DNA from: Pyxicephalus adspersus
Taxonomy: Eukaryota > Chordata > Amphibia > Anura > Pyxicephalidae
Reading direction: 5' to 3'
Length of the DNA: 64,000 nucleotides
Assembly: GCF_032062135.1 (NCBI RefSeq)
Contig: NC_092859.1
Coordinates: 42,603,521-42,667,520 of the forward strand
The notes under the pieces were generated by a model that worked only from the letters and a program-made list of their open reading frames with translations, ran no database searches and was not told where the DNA came from. How positions within the stretch are numbered: position 1 is the stretch's first letter; each line of letters opens with the position of its first letter. Below, piece by piece: positions 24,465 through 34,584 of this stretch. The position numbers were made by a program, and so were the translations under genes.

Positions 24465-27400
24465 ATATGTGAGGCACGATTCACATACCACTGATTGTAA
24501 GGGAATATGAATACAAATGACTCCACATTTGCTTTCAGGTCAAGTACTACAAACACGGCGATTGGTTTGTGAAAATAGTAGAAAATGAAAATGAGGGCTT
24601 TTGTCTACAATAACAAATCAGACACAAGCTTTCACACTTGCACTAATAAAACAAGGCCACAGTCAATATTGGCAACACCTATATGCAACCTTTGCTTTTA
24701 TAAATGTATTACTTTGATCCCAAAATGTATCAAACATCTAAATAGTGTCTGTACAGCTCAGAATTATTCTGTTCCATTCCAGTACAGCAGAATACAACAT
24801 TCTAACAGAAACTATTTTTTTTTGTAGGACGGAAACACATGCTAGACCTAAGAAGAGTTTATATTCATGTTAAGCTGTGAGAAACAATGACAGGATCATT
24901 AACCAGTACAGGCCTGTCATTTTACAGGAGAATGGGGTGATACCCATAACCATTATTGCTTTTTGATTTGTTACTGCTCATTACCTCCCAAGCACTGTGC
25001 AAGAGGTGACCTTTCCATTAGAACATTGAAAAGCCATTCACCTATTGCTCCGATGGCAGGATGACTGGTGAAATGGACTTTGCCAGTGTTATTGAAGAAT
25101 TGCCAGCTTTGCTGTATATAGAACATGAAATCCATAAAGACACATATGCGTCTGTGCAATTCTCATTATGTCTGTATGAGGTCTGTAAGAAAAAAAGATG
25201 TCTGAACTGTCGGATAGCAGAGCCGATTCAGACCGTTTGCTTTCTAGTGGCCAAGATAACAGATGGCACCTTATTCATTACGGTCAGCGCAGACACTTTT
25301 GCTGCAGTTTCTACAAAGCTGCCCCTTACTTTTCACCCCCAATGCCAGACTCCTTCTGTTCTGCTGCAATACAATCCTGCTTATTAACGAGACTGCTTGT
25401 ATTCAGCGGTAGGCATATCTTTTGTTAGACAGCCTGATCCAAGCTCTGTATCTGCTACAAATGCTCACAGCTTAGTCTGCATTTCTCTACATTGTAAAGA
25501 TGACATATCAGGCCTCGCATGTCATCTTTTACAACATATTTTTAACTCCTGTCCAAACTTGGACAGAGCAGTTAGGAAAACATATTTACCTATTGTGTTT
25601 CTGAAAGAGATTTTATGGGATTAGAGGTTATGTTTTCCTGTTGGGACAGTTGTCAGTGGTGAGATTTGGACAGATATACACTTTTCTGTAGTGTATTTTT
25701 GGGAAAGGAAGTGCAGGGAAACTTCCTTATGGATGCAACAGACTATAGAAAAACATGGTGTTTCTAGCCCTTCCTATTCTAGTCAGGGACAAGGCAGGGA
25801 CCAGTAACTCAAAAATCATGTCTATTGGGTTTGTGCAGTATGGCGAAGCTATTTACATCTCTGAACTGGACAGGCAGAAACTCAAATTGGCACTGCTATC
25901 CTCTACAATGCATCTGAAGCTTCAAAAAGCAAACACATATTAAAAATAGTCTAGTCATCATTGGCACTGTAGAACAAAGCTCATTCTTAGTGATAACAAC
26001 TGAAGTCCTGATAATGGATTAATCATTTTAATATGGCCACTTTTTTAAAGCACTGACTTGTCACCTAGCAGGACCTGTGCTGGAGTATGCAGAGACTGGC
26101 AGTGCAATATAACTAAACCAAACACAGATCACCACGTGACTACAATGAAGTAATGTTAAAAAAAGTGCTTGGGCTTGTTTCCCATGCATTGAACTACTAT
26201 TTTTTCACCCATTTCAGCTTCCAGAATGGAACTCGCACCAGGGAAGTGTGCAATGCTGACAGGTTTGGTGAAGGCTGTGAAGAAAGAAACCACGACTCTT
26301 CTGTGCAGGTATTTTGAAAAAACTGACTGGGTCACTTTACCCAAACCCTGATCTAGTAATTCTTCTCACAGCAACAGGCCAATTTATCAAAATCGGTGAC
26401 AAAGAAATTTGATTAAATTTAAACTTGCAATAACATTTCACTGTAGATGGTGAGAAAAAAAACAAAACAAGCTGCAACTGTAGGGACAACCTTGAATCCT
26501 ATTTCAGTACGTCAAACAACACGGCAGGTTGTACAGTGTCAGCTGTCAGTGGGTGGTGCCCCTGGAGTTTGCTCTTCAGTTCTAACACAATAGTACACAA
26601 CTGTTATCTACAAACTTACTTTTTTATTCAGCACTAACAGTATTCTGTACAGCCCTACTGGCGTCGGATGTCCCTGAAAATTACCTTTTGTAATAGTTTC
26701 CACTGGCAGATGAACAAACAAGCATTGCACATGATACATGATAGGAGTGAGCAGCTCCCATCCATAAGGAAGTTCAGCAGTCATTCATCAATCCTTCATG
26801 GCGGATTTATGAATAATGTAGGGGGGCCTCTGTACACATTAGATGTTTGGCCGAGACAAGCAAGTCTCAGATAACAATCGTCTGAGATGTGTATGTTGCT
26901 TTACTCTAGGGAGAAACCAATCACTGTCTATCAATACTGAATCAATTTTAAATCAAACTACTAGGCAGAGATAAAATAGGAGAAAATGCCCCAAAACACA
27001 ACCATAAATGCTTGCAACCACACAAGGTCCACAAACTTCTTAAATAATTGGGGGTGTTAAAAGCCTTTCTGGAGGTTTTTAGGCATTTACAAGCATTTGT
27101 GTGTGTTTTAACACTGCAGGCTGCATTCTCTGCTCACATGCTCAAACACATTGATATTTGATGACGAGATCTCTGCTGATCGGGAGTATAAATCTCTAAT
27201 AAGTCTGAACCCTGAAATTCTCTGTTTAATGACATTAGACATGTGGATGGCAGTGAAGGGACGGTTGTGTACTGCTCTTCTTCATCACATTAGATTCCAT
27301 CATCTTCCCTGAAGGGAGACAGGATCAACACTCACTCCATGAAGAAAGAAAGTCTTTCAGTTCTTCTATATTACTTTTATTTATCTATTTCAACAAGACT

Positions 27401-30400
27401 GTTATCATTTAGGTCTGGGTCTACTTTGATCTGTGGACATTTGGACTGAAGATAAGTTTGGCAATATACAGCCTGGGGAGCAACACAGGGATGCAGTGTT
27501 TGCAGGGGATATATATGATCATTAGCTAATAAAATAAGTTTTACTGCTAGAGTCTATAAATAAAAAAAGAAGAGAGAAAGGTATCAAAAGCAATATGAAC
27601 ACCTTAATAACAGAATGCCATTTGCAATGATGCTACATTTTAAATCAGAGAATGAACCACTCGCTGAACATCATTTCTAAAATTTACCTATGAATATCAA
27701 CAAATAAAACAGTCAGTGTATTTACTGATAACTCAGTGATTCATTCAGTAATGTGAGGGTACCACTTTTTTTTGTACAATATCTGTCAGCTTTTAATATC
27801 ATGTTTTTGTCTTCACACATAAAATGCTCTTGATCTCATCACTGAAAATGGAATATAAACATCTGCTACTATACTAAAATTACATTGTGCAATGAAGCAG
27901 ACTACAGCTTGCTATGACACTTAACACGCCATTCTGAGCTATCCAGCCATAAAAACAAGCGGATCGACATCAAAACAGCTTGAATTTATCTGCTCCTCTC
28001 TCCAGTGGCATGCTGATGAAATGCCGGCTTTAAGTTCAAGCGGATGAACTAGGGCTAGAAGAATCTAATAAATAACACGAAGGTTTTGCAGTGAATAGGC
28101 CCACATCATCCAACTATTTAAGCTTTGCTCAACAAACATTAACATTTTGTGTTTTACTCATCTTCTTTAAATATCCACTTAGAGAAGGGAATCCCTCCCA
28201 AAACTAGTGACTAAAACGAAAGTTTAATCTGCTTATATTTTGCCTTCCCTGGTACGTTGCTTTAGTCCTCATCCCTCACACAAGCAAGGAGCTGGCCTAG
28301 ATATAGATGTATGTCAGGCTGGAGAAATGGGGGATCCTAGACAGACTCCATTTGTATGAAGCCTGTCCTAGGTAACATCCACATGCACGCATGTTTATTC
28401 ATCCATTATAAAAAGACTGAAATACAGTTAAGGGATGGGGACAATCTATGCAAGAAACTGCTAGATGATGTTGGAAGTCCTCCAGCTAGGAAAAGGCTCT
28501 CTTTGGTTTTCTGTAGTGAAATCAGAGTAAGCAATTTGTGTACAATGTGAATGTGGGGCTGGACCTCAGCTTCAAAATTAGTCATCAATAATAGGTTATC
28601 TCCAATGTGAACTTACCTGGACTGCCCTTAAATCTGAAGGATTACACTAGCCAATATTCTTATTTCCTGAGCCTTTCTAACATAACCCTGCAAAAAAAAA
28701 AGCCAGTGCATTCTCTACTTCAGGCAGCCCACTTCCATTTCACTCAAACACTGCAGCACAAGAAAGAAGGGAGGGAGATGCATAGCATAACAATCATGGA
28801 TATTGATACCTCTATTTTATCCAGTGGCAATCTGAGATATTTGCAAAGTAACAAGAGGGGATTCACAAAAAATGAAAAATAACTTTTTGAAGATGAAACT
28901 GTTGTAAAGTATTATGCATACCATTGGTAAATGTACTTGTTGCCTGCCGTTGCACTTTAAAAAGACACATCATACAAGTATTACAATGCACTAACGTGTG
29001 ACCAAGCAGTGGTCGCCAACCAGTGGTCCGCGGCTCTGGCCGATGCACCTCCGAGCGGGGTCAGGAGAAGGACCCCCCTGGGTGGACGCACCGGCCAGAG
29101 CCGTGGACCACGTCCCCAGTACAGTTCCCAGGCTCGGGGAAGTGGGCCGGCTGTGTCCCTGGACACAACCCGCCCACTTTCCCATTGCAGGCTCAGATCT
29201 GCCATAGGTGAGTGGGCTGGGTTATGTCATAATGACGTCACTATTAGGGAGGTTTCTCCCCCTTTAAGTGACACCCCGCTCCCCGCGCATGCAAAGTCTG
29301 GAGCTGGTGATTTTAGTGGTCCGCAGGACCGAAAAAGTTGGCGACCACTGAACTAAAGAACTTTCATAGCAAAAAAGCTTCAGCTGGTATTGCAAAATGC
29401 AATAATAGGGTCTTAAGTGAGGATGGGTAGGATGGAGTTACATGACGATGCACTGATTCTCAGTAAATCTGTATTTTCACAGATAATTTTATTGGTTGCA
29501 GGGCCAAGCAGTAACACAGGAGTTAATTATTGTCACTTTATAGGGTCTGCTGTTTATGCAAATGCTAGTTCCTAGTCTATTACAAATATCCATTAGGAAT
29601 TTCTCCATTGTGAACTTACCTTTTGCTACCAATATTCTGTCCCAGGGGAATCAGGGAGGAGGGATTTAAAGCTTCAGTTTCTCCATGGACACATCCCTGG
29701 ATGTTGGAAGCATGACAGCGGTTCAGGGCTGGAAGGGAAAATAATTTTAAATCACTTCATGTAAACCATACATGACTTGCACTACAGAAGTCTATTTATA
29801 AAGGTAAAGTAACAACATATTTTCCACAGTAATAATTCCTTTGTTCTCTAAAAAAAATTAAATAATAAATTTGGTTAATACAGGCACGTTTTGCGTGATC
29901 TTGTTTTAGAAACACGAAAAAAAGAATATGATGTTTGTTGGGTTACTTCACAAAAAATTTAAACCGAAATCAGCCAACCCAATGTAAATATTCCTATGAA
30001 TGTGTTAAAATGTTTTAAAAAACAAAGCTTGTAAGTATATATTTTAAATGTTCAGGTCTGTCTTGACTGAATATAATAAAACTACCTACAGGAAAACATG
30101 TTTATCTCACTATATGATACAGACAGGAGTTCTGGGGGCTGCAAATACAATAGGGAAATAATACATTGTGCTTTCCCTGTAACTATAACACAAGCCCTGA
30201 CCTTCACTTATATCTTCACATCACAATTACTTTGTTCCTCCATAAACAAACTGCAGAAAAGGGTGACACATAGGATATGCCATATGGTTGTAAATATTTA
30301 ATGGGCATGATTTAATGGCAGCCCTGTAAAGTATAAACTATTAATTATATAAACCATATAAAGGCGGCTCTGCTGGAGTAATTACTTTGTAAGAAAATTG

Positions 30401-33400
30401 CCCCGGTACTGATCCTACATTGTGCTGTAATTACAAACTTGGTACAGATGGTCATCCATCTACGGATTATGAGACGGGAGAAGGAGCCAAAACAATCGGA
30501 AATAAATACAATGTGGAAAAGTCTTTCACTCTTTAGCTAAATACCTATTCTGTTCTTTTAAGGATTAAAAAAGTGCCTTACCCTCCCCTGGACTCCTGAT
30601 CACTTACCGTCAACATTCTATTCTATTCAACATTCTTTTAACTCCATGAAATTCTATTTATTATTAGGAATTTATGTGTTAAAAACTGAAAAAAAAATGA
30701 TACCATCAGCAGACACAAACAGCACTATTGATTTTAGAAGGCTTGGAACACATACAATCTCCCCTATAAATGAAAATTCAGGCATGAAGAGAATTATCCT
30801 CGGCAGACATTTGCTAAACTCTAAGATCCTGTAAAAGCATTAAAAAACCTATTTTAAGGTTATTTTGCTGTCTGCTTTGGCTTAGAAGACCTACTTGAAT
30901 GGAATAAATAAATAAAGTGCTATCTCATCTAATTGGCGCAGGAGCACACAGGTATTTTTTATAGCTTGGTCTCAACACTAAAATTATTAATGATTAACTA
31001 ATATTAAGAATAGTGTTTCATCCCCTGGAGTTTCAAAGAAGCTCCTGAGATGTTGGCTATGTATGAATCTGTGTAGCTAACATCATAGGCAGCCATTTGT
31101 TCCATCTCTCTGCAAATAATCTGCTACTTTTAGTGTTTAAACACTAGAACTGTCTAGCTACTACAAAACTTGCTTTCTTTTCTTGCATTGCAATTTTAAA
31201 GCAAGCCATTAAAGTTTGATCCCACCAGCATGTTGGGTCATATGATTCCATGTGGAAACCCAAGTAATAATATACAGCTGTAATGGGAGCCTGCCCTTAT
31301 TACCTGAACATGTGCTTCACCGTGCTTGTCTGATGCCTGCATATAATAAATGACATGCTATAATTTTATTTTCACTTTATTATTAAACAGATTTTCTATT
31401 GCGCCAACATATTATGCAGCGCTGTACATTTTTTACACAAAGATTAGCTATCTATCTACTATCTATCTATCTGACTAAAAAAAGTCGGATGGAAAAGCTG
31501 TATGAAACTATGAACTAATTTTTTTCTAAAGTATAAAAATATTTATATTTTATTTATATTTAAAAACTAGTAATCTCAGGAACCTTTTTTCCCACAATAC
31601 AGTTTTTTAAATTAACCGGCCAGAACTAAAAGTAAATAATAAAATAGTGGGGAGCAGTCAGATTCCATATTGCAGAATGGAACGGTAATGTCTCTGCAAT
31701 GAAACAAACTGAATGCACAGATCTTTGTATGGTCGTGGCACGATTGTAATCAGGTTTATTTATTTTATTGCAGAAAAGACATCATCTATCACTTCTGCAA
31801 AAGAGAACCTACCTGGTTCAAAATTTTGTTTGACAAAAATGTTAAAACAAAAGCATACAGGAATTATACCAGAAGACCAGCCAATGACAACAATACATTC
31901 ACCCAGTTGTCAACTTTGTGATTTTAAGAGTTAGTTCCCAGGTTTCTGGCTTCATCCATCTGCTTATATTTCTGTCATGATTTATATCCGGGGACCTTAG
32001 AACAAGTTCAGGCATGCTTCGGGATTAAACAATTCTTTGCAGCTTTTGGCGGCTGGCACCTTACCACTCGATCACTGGCACTATAAAGAATCTGAGTTGT
32101 TAAAGAACCAGTGTCTGCACATATGATGGCACTGCACTGATCATTGCTACCAAAATTCATTCCCTATAGCAGCGTTTCCCAAACTTTTATCATGGCTCAA
32201 CCCACTGAAGTAACGTTCAGGTTGTCAGGGGACCTCTGCTATAATTACTATATCTATAGCTCACAGTACATTAGTGTGATGGTCAGTGAGAAGAATGTCT
32301 CTTACATTAATGACCAGTGAGAAAAATGTCCCCCCTACAGATTGCCTAAATTATCATTGGTATCACCTATATGACCTGAGAGATGCAGATTGTTTGAGGA
32401 ATCTCGAAACAAAAACTCAGTGGGCCAAAATTCAAAACTTAGACAAAGTTGTGGGGTACTTGAAACTGAAATAGCCCCGCTACTACAATTCCCTGTGTCA
32501 AAAAAACAGTCCAATGTTGGGCTTAATGTTATGAGTGGCTGGAACTCCCTCTCCAATGAAAAAGCACCGTTACTACAATTCCCTGCGTCTATAAAACAGT
32601 CCAATGTGAAGCCAGACATAGGCAGAGAGGGCGCTGGTCTATAGACGTAAGTGGTGCCGATACTACAATCCCCAGCATTACTTGTCTCTATAAAACAGTC
32701 CAATGCGGTCCACACATAGGCCGCTGGTCTATAGACACGAGTGATGCTGGGAATTGTAGAACCGGCGCTATTTCAATGCAGTGGCGGGCCAGCTGAAATT
32801 CATATTAAGGATTCCTTTTGGGGCCAAAAAAAAGGACGTTGCGGACCAGTTTTGGCCTGCGGGCCAGAGTTTGACACCCCTGCCCTAGAGGAACCCTGGT
32901 TGGGAAAGACTATATATCTATGGGGTTGCTGCAGGGAGAACCTACTTGCAGTGTCTTCTCTAAGGCTAGCGGTAACTAGTGGGAACATTGCCTTATACAC
33001 TGACTTTCATAATGTCCATTATATACACAAACTGTACTGGGTATTACAGGATATCAACAGATAACATAGAGCAGCATGGTTACTTGCCCTGTAGCACTTT
33101 AGAAATGTTTGATCTAAGCCAGCGGTCGCCAACTGGTGGACCGCAGATCTGGCCAAGGAGAAGGACCCTGCTGGGGGGGGGGCACACCGGCCAGAGCCGC
33201 ACACCATGTGTGGGCAGGTTGTTTCTCTGGGGGCACAACCCACCCACTCTCCAATGGCAGGCTCAGACCTACGATGGGAGAGTGGACAGGTTCTGGCATC
33301 ATGACGTCACTATGGCGGAAGTTTCTTTCTTTGAATGACACCTGGCTACCCGTGCATGTGCGGTCCAGATCCGGTAAATTAAGTGGTCCTCTGGTCCGAA

Positions 33401-34291
33401 AAGATTGGCGGCCACTGATCTAAGCAGTCGCACACATTACAATCTTCTATATCATCATGTAAGGTCACTTGTAGTAAATGATCTGACCATACATTGTGTG
33501 CAGATCTGGTAACACCATGTAATATAGGAACCTACAGTAACATCCATAGTCTGTAGCCATCATACAAGCCGTGTATTACACCGAGGTAGTGATGATATAA
33601 AGGTGATTGTACATTAGATTGAAGCTATTACTATATAATATATTCAGTCTGCAGACACATCCATGTTGTACATATAATGTTATTGTAGGGATTGTTGTGG
33701 TTTCACGCCATGGCTCATTCATCAATATAAGATGAATCGCAGAGAGTGACTGGGCAGGGAATAGCCGGAGTCTCTGAGAGAAGCTAAGGAGCCACATTAC
33801 AGGTGGACAAGAAACTTTTACTGCAGGTTTTCCTGTACACATCCAGCACATGTCATTTTGTAAAAATAAATACTCTGACAGCGGATTTATAACCCCCGAG
33901 CTGTATGTGTGGGTGTACATTCGCCGCTTGTGAAAGTCTCTTCCTGCCAAACATATCACAAGACTCAACCCTGAGCATATGTCCGGCAGGCAATGCCAAG
34001 GCACATAAACACAGAGAGAAATTCCAATATAATATAACGATATCTCAGGAAATTCAGGCTTGGTTGCTGTATTCCATGTACTGGGCTGACTGAGGTAACA
34101 ACTACAAGTCCCTGCATTCCCTGTCATTACATCCGACATATCTCCACAACACAGGCAATGGAGGTCATGGGACACCGTCACTATAAAGGAATGTGAGGAG
34201 AAAGTCGGCACAAGAATGTCACCCTCTACACCTCCCTGACACCCGGCCTGTCACACTCACCCCTTCCCAGGAGCCCCGGGATCCGCCACAT
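12753..34291 (-). CDS. dele1: DELE1, mitochondrial stress relay protein (complete, 12 coding exons, 519 aa)
   Basis: Twelve exons join without a stop through GT-AG introns; 1560 coding bases encode 519 residues (human DELE1: 515). The start MWRIPGLLGRAL is nearly that of human DELE1 and looks like a mitochondrial targeting sequence. Residues 85-103 form a hydrophobic segment ending LARQLSF. SEL1/TPR repeats occupy about residues 250-434, with signatures [38 protein letters not shown] and CYHLGVCYEKG. The C-terminus keeps the LPHSMSTGDL motif and the ending SLRAIGVG. Known role: on mitochondrial stress OMA1 cleaves DELE1; the short form, or uncleaved precursor stalled during import, binds HRI and activates the integrated stress response. 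It is a complete gene with no sign of disruption. Introns carry hAT, L1-like and MITE insertions. Confidence 0.97.
13010..14462 (-). other. dele1 introns 10 and 11 (flanking exon 11)
   Basis: Introns of 718 bases (13010-13727) and 575 bases (13888-14462). I see no repeat or gene in either. The ORFs here are out-of-frame readings of exon 11 or intron sequence. Confidence 0.8.
13728..13887 (-). CDS. dele1: dele1 exon 11 (fourth SEL1/TPR repeat)
   Basis: 160 bases, acceptor TCTGGTAG, donor GTGAGT; residues 382-434. DIQSCYHLGVCYEKGFGV matches human SQSRYHLGICYEKGLGV, then the helix RHYERAAKSGHKPAQQKL. Confidence 0.96.
14463..14555 (-). CDS. dele1: dele1 exon 10 (third SEL1/TPR repeat)
   Basis: 93 bases (31 codons), acceptor TTTTGCAG, donor GTAAGT; residues 351-381. 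It encodes [20 protein letters not shown] then ARYFCMAAENG, aligned to human AQAFLGVLFTKE and LWLAANNGD. Confidence 0.95.
14556..17550 (-). other. dele1 intron 9
   Basis: 2995-base intron containing the L1-like fragment at 16.1-16.9 kb. The remainder is AT-rich with several A-runs. A 158-codon minus ORF at 14524-15000 only partly overlaps exon 10 and resembles no known protein. Confidence 0.75.
16100..16912 (-). mobile_element. L1-like LINE, decayed ORF2 C-terminus
   Basis: Minus-strand frame 16560-16321 contains CWRCKSEVGSFLHMWWSCPN and IQPFWAEVFNML, the cysteine/His-rich C-terminal motif of L1 ORF2 proteins. After a frame break it continues AKLLIPRLWKSPIRPTIRDW and FTQIDRIAEMEEI, again as in L1 ORF2. 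The upstream part to 16912 is degraded. The insertion is in the same direction as dele1, within intron 9. Confidence 0.8.
17551..17697 (-). CDS. dele1: dele1 exon 9 (second SEL1/TPR repeat)
   Basis: 147 bases (49 codons, phase 0 at both ends), acceptor CCCCTCTAG, donor GTGAGT; residues 302-350. [20 protein letters not shown] matches human [20 protein letters not shown]. Confidence 0.96.
17698..18713 (-). other. dele1 intron 8
   Basis: 1016-base GT-AG intron. No recognised repeat or gene. Confidence 0.8.
18714..18859 (-). CDS. dele1: dele1 exon 8 (first SEL1/TPR repeat)
   Basis: 146 bases, acceptor CTCTCCAG, donor GTATGT; residues 253-301. It carries [20 protein letters not shown] and AVCYEKGKGVAKDMSK, a canonical SEL1 repeat aligned to human [20 protein letters not shown]. 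Confidence 0.96.
19147..19249 (-). CDS. dele1: dele1 exon 7
   Basis: 103 bases after a long T-rich acceptor tract, donor GTACAT; residues 219-252. LNLAASRLLDLTETSVPTVL forms the helix that leads into the repeat domain (human LFQLSVSIAFNFLG). Confidence 0.92.
19365..19450 (-). CDS. dele1: dele1 exon 6
   Basis: 86 bases, acceptor TTTCCATAG, donor GTAATA; residues 190-218. Acidic linker containing DLSTDDHLESLHGSD, poorly conserved. It is assigned from splice sites and frame continuity. Confidence 0.88.
19451..20658 (-). other. dele1 introns 4 and 5 (flanking exon 5)
   Basis: Introns of 355 bases (19451-19805) and 691 bases (19968-20658). The sequence is AT-rich with no identifiable element. 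Confidence 0.8.
19806..19967 (-). CDS. dele1: dele1 exon 5
   Basis: 162 bases, acceptor TTACATTAG, donor GTATGG; residues 136-189. It is a Ser-rich linker (VSVASVSSASSDESG) in the part of the protein where human DELE1 is cleaved by OMA1. The cleavage site itself cannot be read by eye. Confidence 0.92.
20659..20800 (-). CDS. dele1: dele1 exon 4 (hydrophobic segment)
   Basis: 142 bases, acceptor GTCTCACAG, donor GTAAGT; residues 89-135. It begins GAAAVFFLHLARQLSF, matching human LAVLALQLARQIHF. A second GT two bases earlier would break the frame. Confidence 0.95.
20801..22823 (-). other. dele1 intron 3
   Basis: 2023-base intron holding the MITE at 21465-21791. Near 22265 the phrase AGCAACCAATCAGATTTTAC resembles a common frog MITE motif but no element ends were found. 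Confidence 0.7.
21465..21791. mobile_element. TA-target MITE in dele1 intron 3
   Basis: The left end AGGCTACGTACACACTTGCA and right end TGCACGTGTGTATGCAGCCT are inverted copies with a few mismatches, flanked by TA on both sides. The interior is GC-richer than its surroundings and non-coding. A partial sister copy is at 6100-6253, and a related terminal motif occurs at 42037-42465. Confidence 0.75.
22824..22947 (-). CDS. dele1: dele1 exon 3
   Basis: 124 bases, acceptor GTGTTTTAG, donor GTAAGT; residues 47-88. It has a Ser/Gln/Lys-rich stretch (NEQKNKKKGN), then PQYTVLDAVGV, collinear with human PNTLWDAISW. Confidence 0.93.
23945..24230 (+). repeat. widespread vertebrate interspersed repeat fragment
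   Basis: 'CCAATTAACCTAACTACATG', 'GTGTGGGAGAAAACCGGAGT' and 'ACATGGAGAGAACCTGCAAA' form a phrase found in many fish and frog repeats. The class is not assigned. Confidence 0.55.
24419..24464. repeat. (GATA)n microsatellite
   Basis: 46 bases of uninterrupted GATA (about 11.5 units) in dele1 intron 2. Confidence 0.97.
29007..29350. mobile_element. hAT MITE in dele1 intron 2
   Basis: The left end CAGTGGTCGCCAACCAGTGG and right end AAAAGTTGGCGACCACTG are inverted copies. The interior is GC-rich ('CCGCGGCTCTGGCC', 'GACGTCACTAT'). The same family inserted at 33120-33417. Flanking octamers do not match clearly, so the duplication has decayed. Several 60-115 codon ORFs inside are artefacts of GC content. 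Confidence 0.8.
29620..29728 (-). CDS. dele1: dele1 exon 2
   Basis: 109 bases, acceptor TTCCCTTCCAG, donor GTAAGT; residues 11-46. It is a low-complexity polar presequence region ending IPLGQNIGSK, weakly conserved in the family. Confidence 0.92.
31375..31440 (-). repeat. tail of the (AAT)n-tailed frog repeat, reverse orientation
   Basis: Plus strand reads TTATTATTAAACAGATTTTC then TATTGCGCCAACATATTATG and CAGCGCTGTACATT, the reverse complement of the tail seen at 7.0 and 34.6 kb. Confidence 0.7.
31448..31472. repeat. short interrupted (ATCT)n microsatellite
   Basis: ATCT units interrupted once by ACT, next to the frog repeat tail. Confidence 0.8.
32170..32911. mobile_element. hAT element (outer), split by a second hAT MITE
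   Basis: The left end CAGCGTTTCCCAAACTTTTA and right end CCTGGTTGGGAAAGACT are imperfect inverted hAT-type termini. Internal text TGCTATAATTACTATATCTA recurs with changes at 52330-52350, so a relative lies there. The second element occupies its middle and right part. Confidence 0.6.
32382..32882. mobile_element. hAT MITE (inner) of the CAGGGGTGTCAAA family
   Basis: The right end GGCCAGAGTTTGACACCCCT then G is the inverse of the left terminus of the element at 48495. Shared interior phrases include CTACTACAATTCCCTG, TATAAAACAGTCCAATG and AGTTGTGGGGTACTTG versus the copy's AAGTAGTGGGCCAAACTTG. The left boundary is blurred by mutation; flanks CCTGAGAG and CCCTAGAG may be the decayed duplication. 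Confidence 0.65.
33120..33417. mobile_element. hAT MITE with perfect 8-bp target duplication
   Basis: The left terminus CAGCGGTCGCCAACTGGTGG and right terminus AAGATTGGCGGCCACTG are inverted copies. The octamer ATCTAAGC lies immediately on both sides (33112-33119 and 33418-33425). Same family as 29007-29350. Non-coding. Confidence 0.9.
34261..34291 (-). CDS. dele1: dele1 exon 1 (coding part)
   Basis: 31 coding bases, MWRIPGLLGR plus one base, with donor GTGAGT. The start has G at -3 and T at +4, a moderate context. It was chosen because the ten residues match the human N-terminus almost exactly. Confidence 0.95.
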
Positions 34292-34421
34292 TTCTACAAC
34301 CGGGCCAGTCGCAGGTCGTCACTGCGCATGCGTGCCAGGCGCTCCTACCTCAGCCTACCATCGAGCCCGTGAGGGGGCGGGCCAGAGCGCCTACACACTG
34401 AATGTCAAGGCTACGGAAGTG
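34292..34421 (-). promoter_or_regulatory. dele1 core promoter region (TATA-less, CpG-rich)
   Basis: A local GC-rich, CpG-bearing patch in otherwise AT-rich DNA directly upstream of dele1. Visible motifs: TGCGCATGCGTG (34323-34334), close to the NRF1 consensus; GGGGGCGGGCC (34373-34383), an Sp1/GC box; CGGAAGTG (34414-34421), an ETS/GABP core. NRF1 and GABP motifs are typical of nuclear genes for mitochondrial proteins, which fits DELE1. The transcription start is not determined. Confidence 0.6.
34294..34329 (-). other. upstream ORF in the dele1 leader
   Basis: A 12-codon ORF (MRSDDLRLARL plus stop) on the dele1 strand. Its TAG ends two bases before the dele1 ATG. Its ATG context is weak (C at -3, C at +4). 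It exists in the mRNA only if transcription starts upstream of 34329. A second minimal uORF, ATG GTA GGC TGA, lies farther upstream around 34360. Confidence 0.45.
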
Positions 34422-34584
34422 GATTGCAAATCAGTCAGAGCGTACTGGTTGGTGCTGGCTGGCTACTTGTTAGTGCTGCCTCGTTATATTACATGTAAAT
34501 AGGAAGACTCGTTTTATATAACTTTACATCCGAACAATAATATCACGTATATATTCTACAAGCACAACTACTTGCTTAACGCAT

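Larger units (their letters stand above)
22948..29619 (-). other. dele1 intron 2
   Basis: The largest intron (6672 bases). It contains the vertebrate repeat near 24.1 kb, a GATA microsatellite and the hAT MITE at 29.0 kb. The region 26640-26900 looks MITE-like (GGCCGAGACAAGCAAGTCTC) but ends were not resolved. No additional exon is supported. Confidence 0.7.
29729..34260 (-). other. dele1 intron 1
   Basis: 4532-base intron after the short first exon. It contains a frog repeat tail, an ATCT microsatellite and three hAT elements. The last 850 bases before exon 1 hold a 211-codon minus ORF with no recognisable domain, not annotated as a gene. Confidence 0.75.

Noticed and set aside
28981..29356. 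Cluster of GC-rich ORFs in several frames
   Set aside because: They lie within the hAT MITE at 29007-29350; open frames come from its high GC content.
33576..34211. 211-codon minus-strand ORF in dele1 intron 1
   Set aside because: It sits wholly between exon 1 and exon 2, has no recognisable domain, and is cysteine/histidine-rich in a way typical of random translation. No splice link to dele1 was seen.
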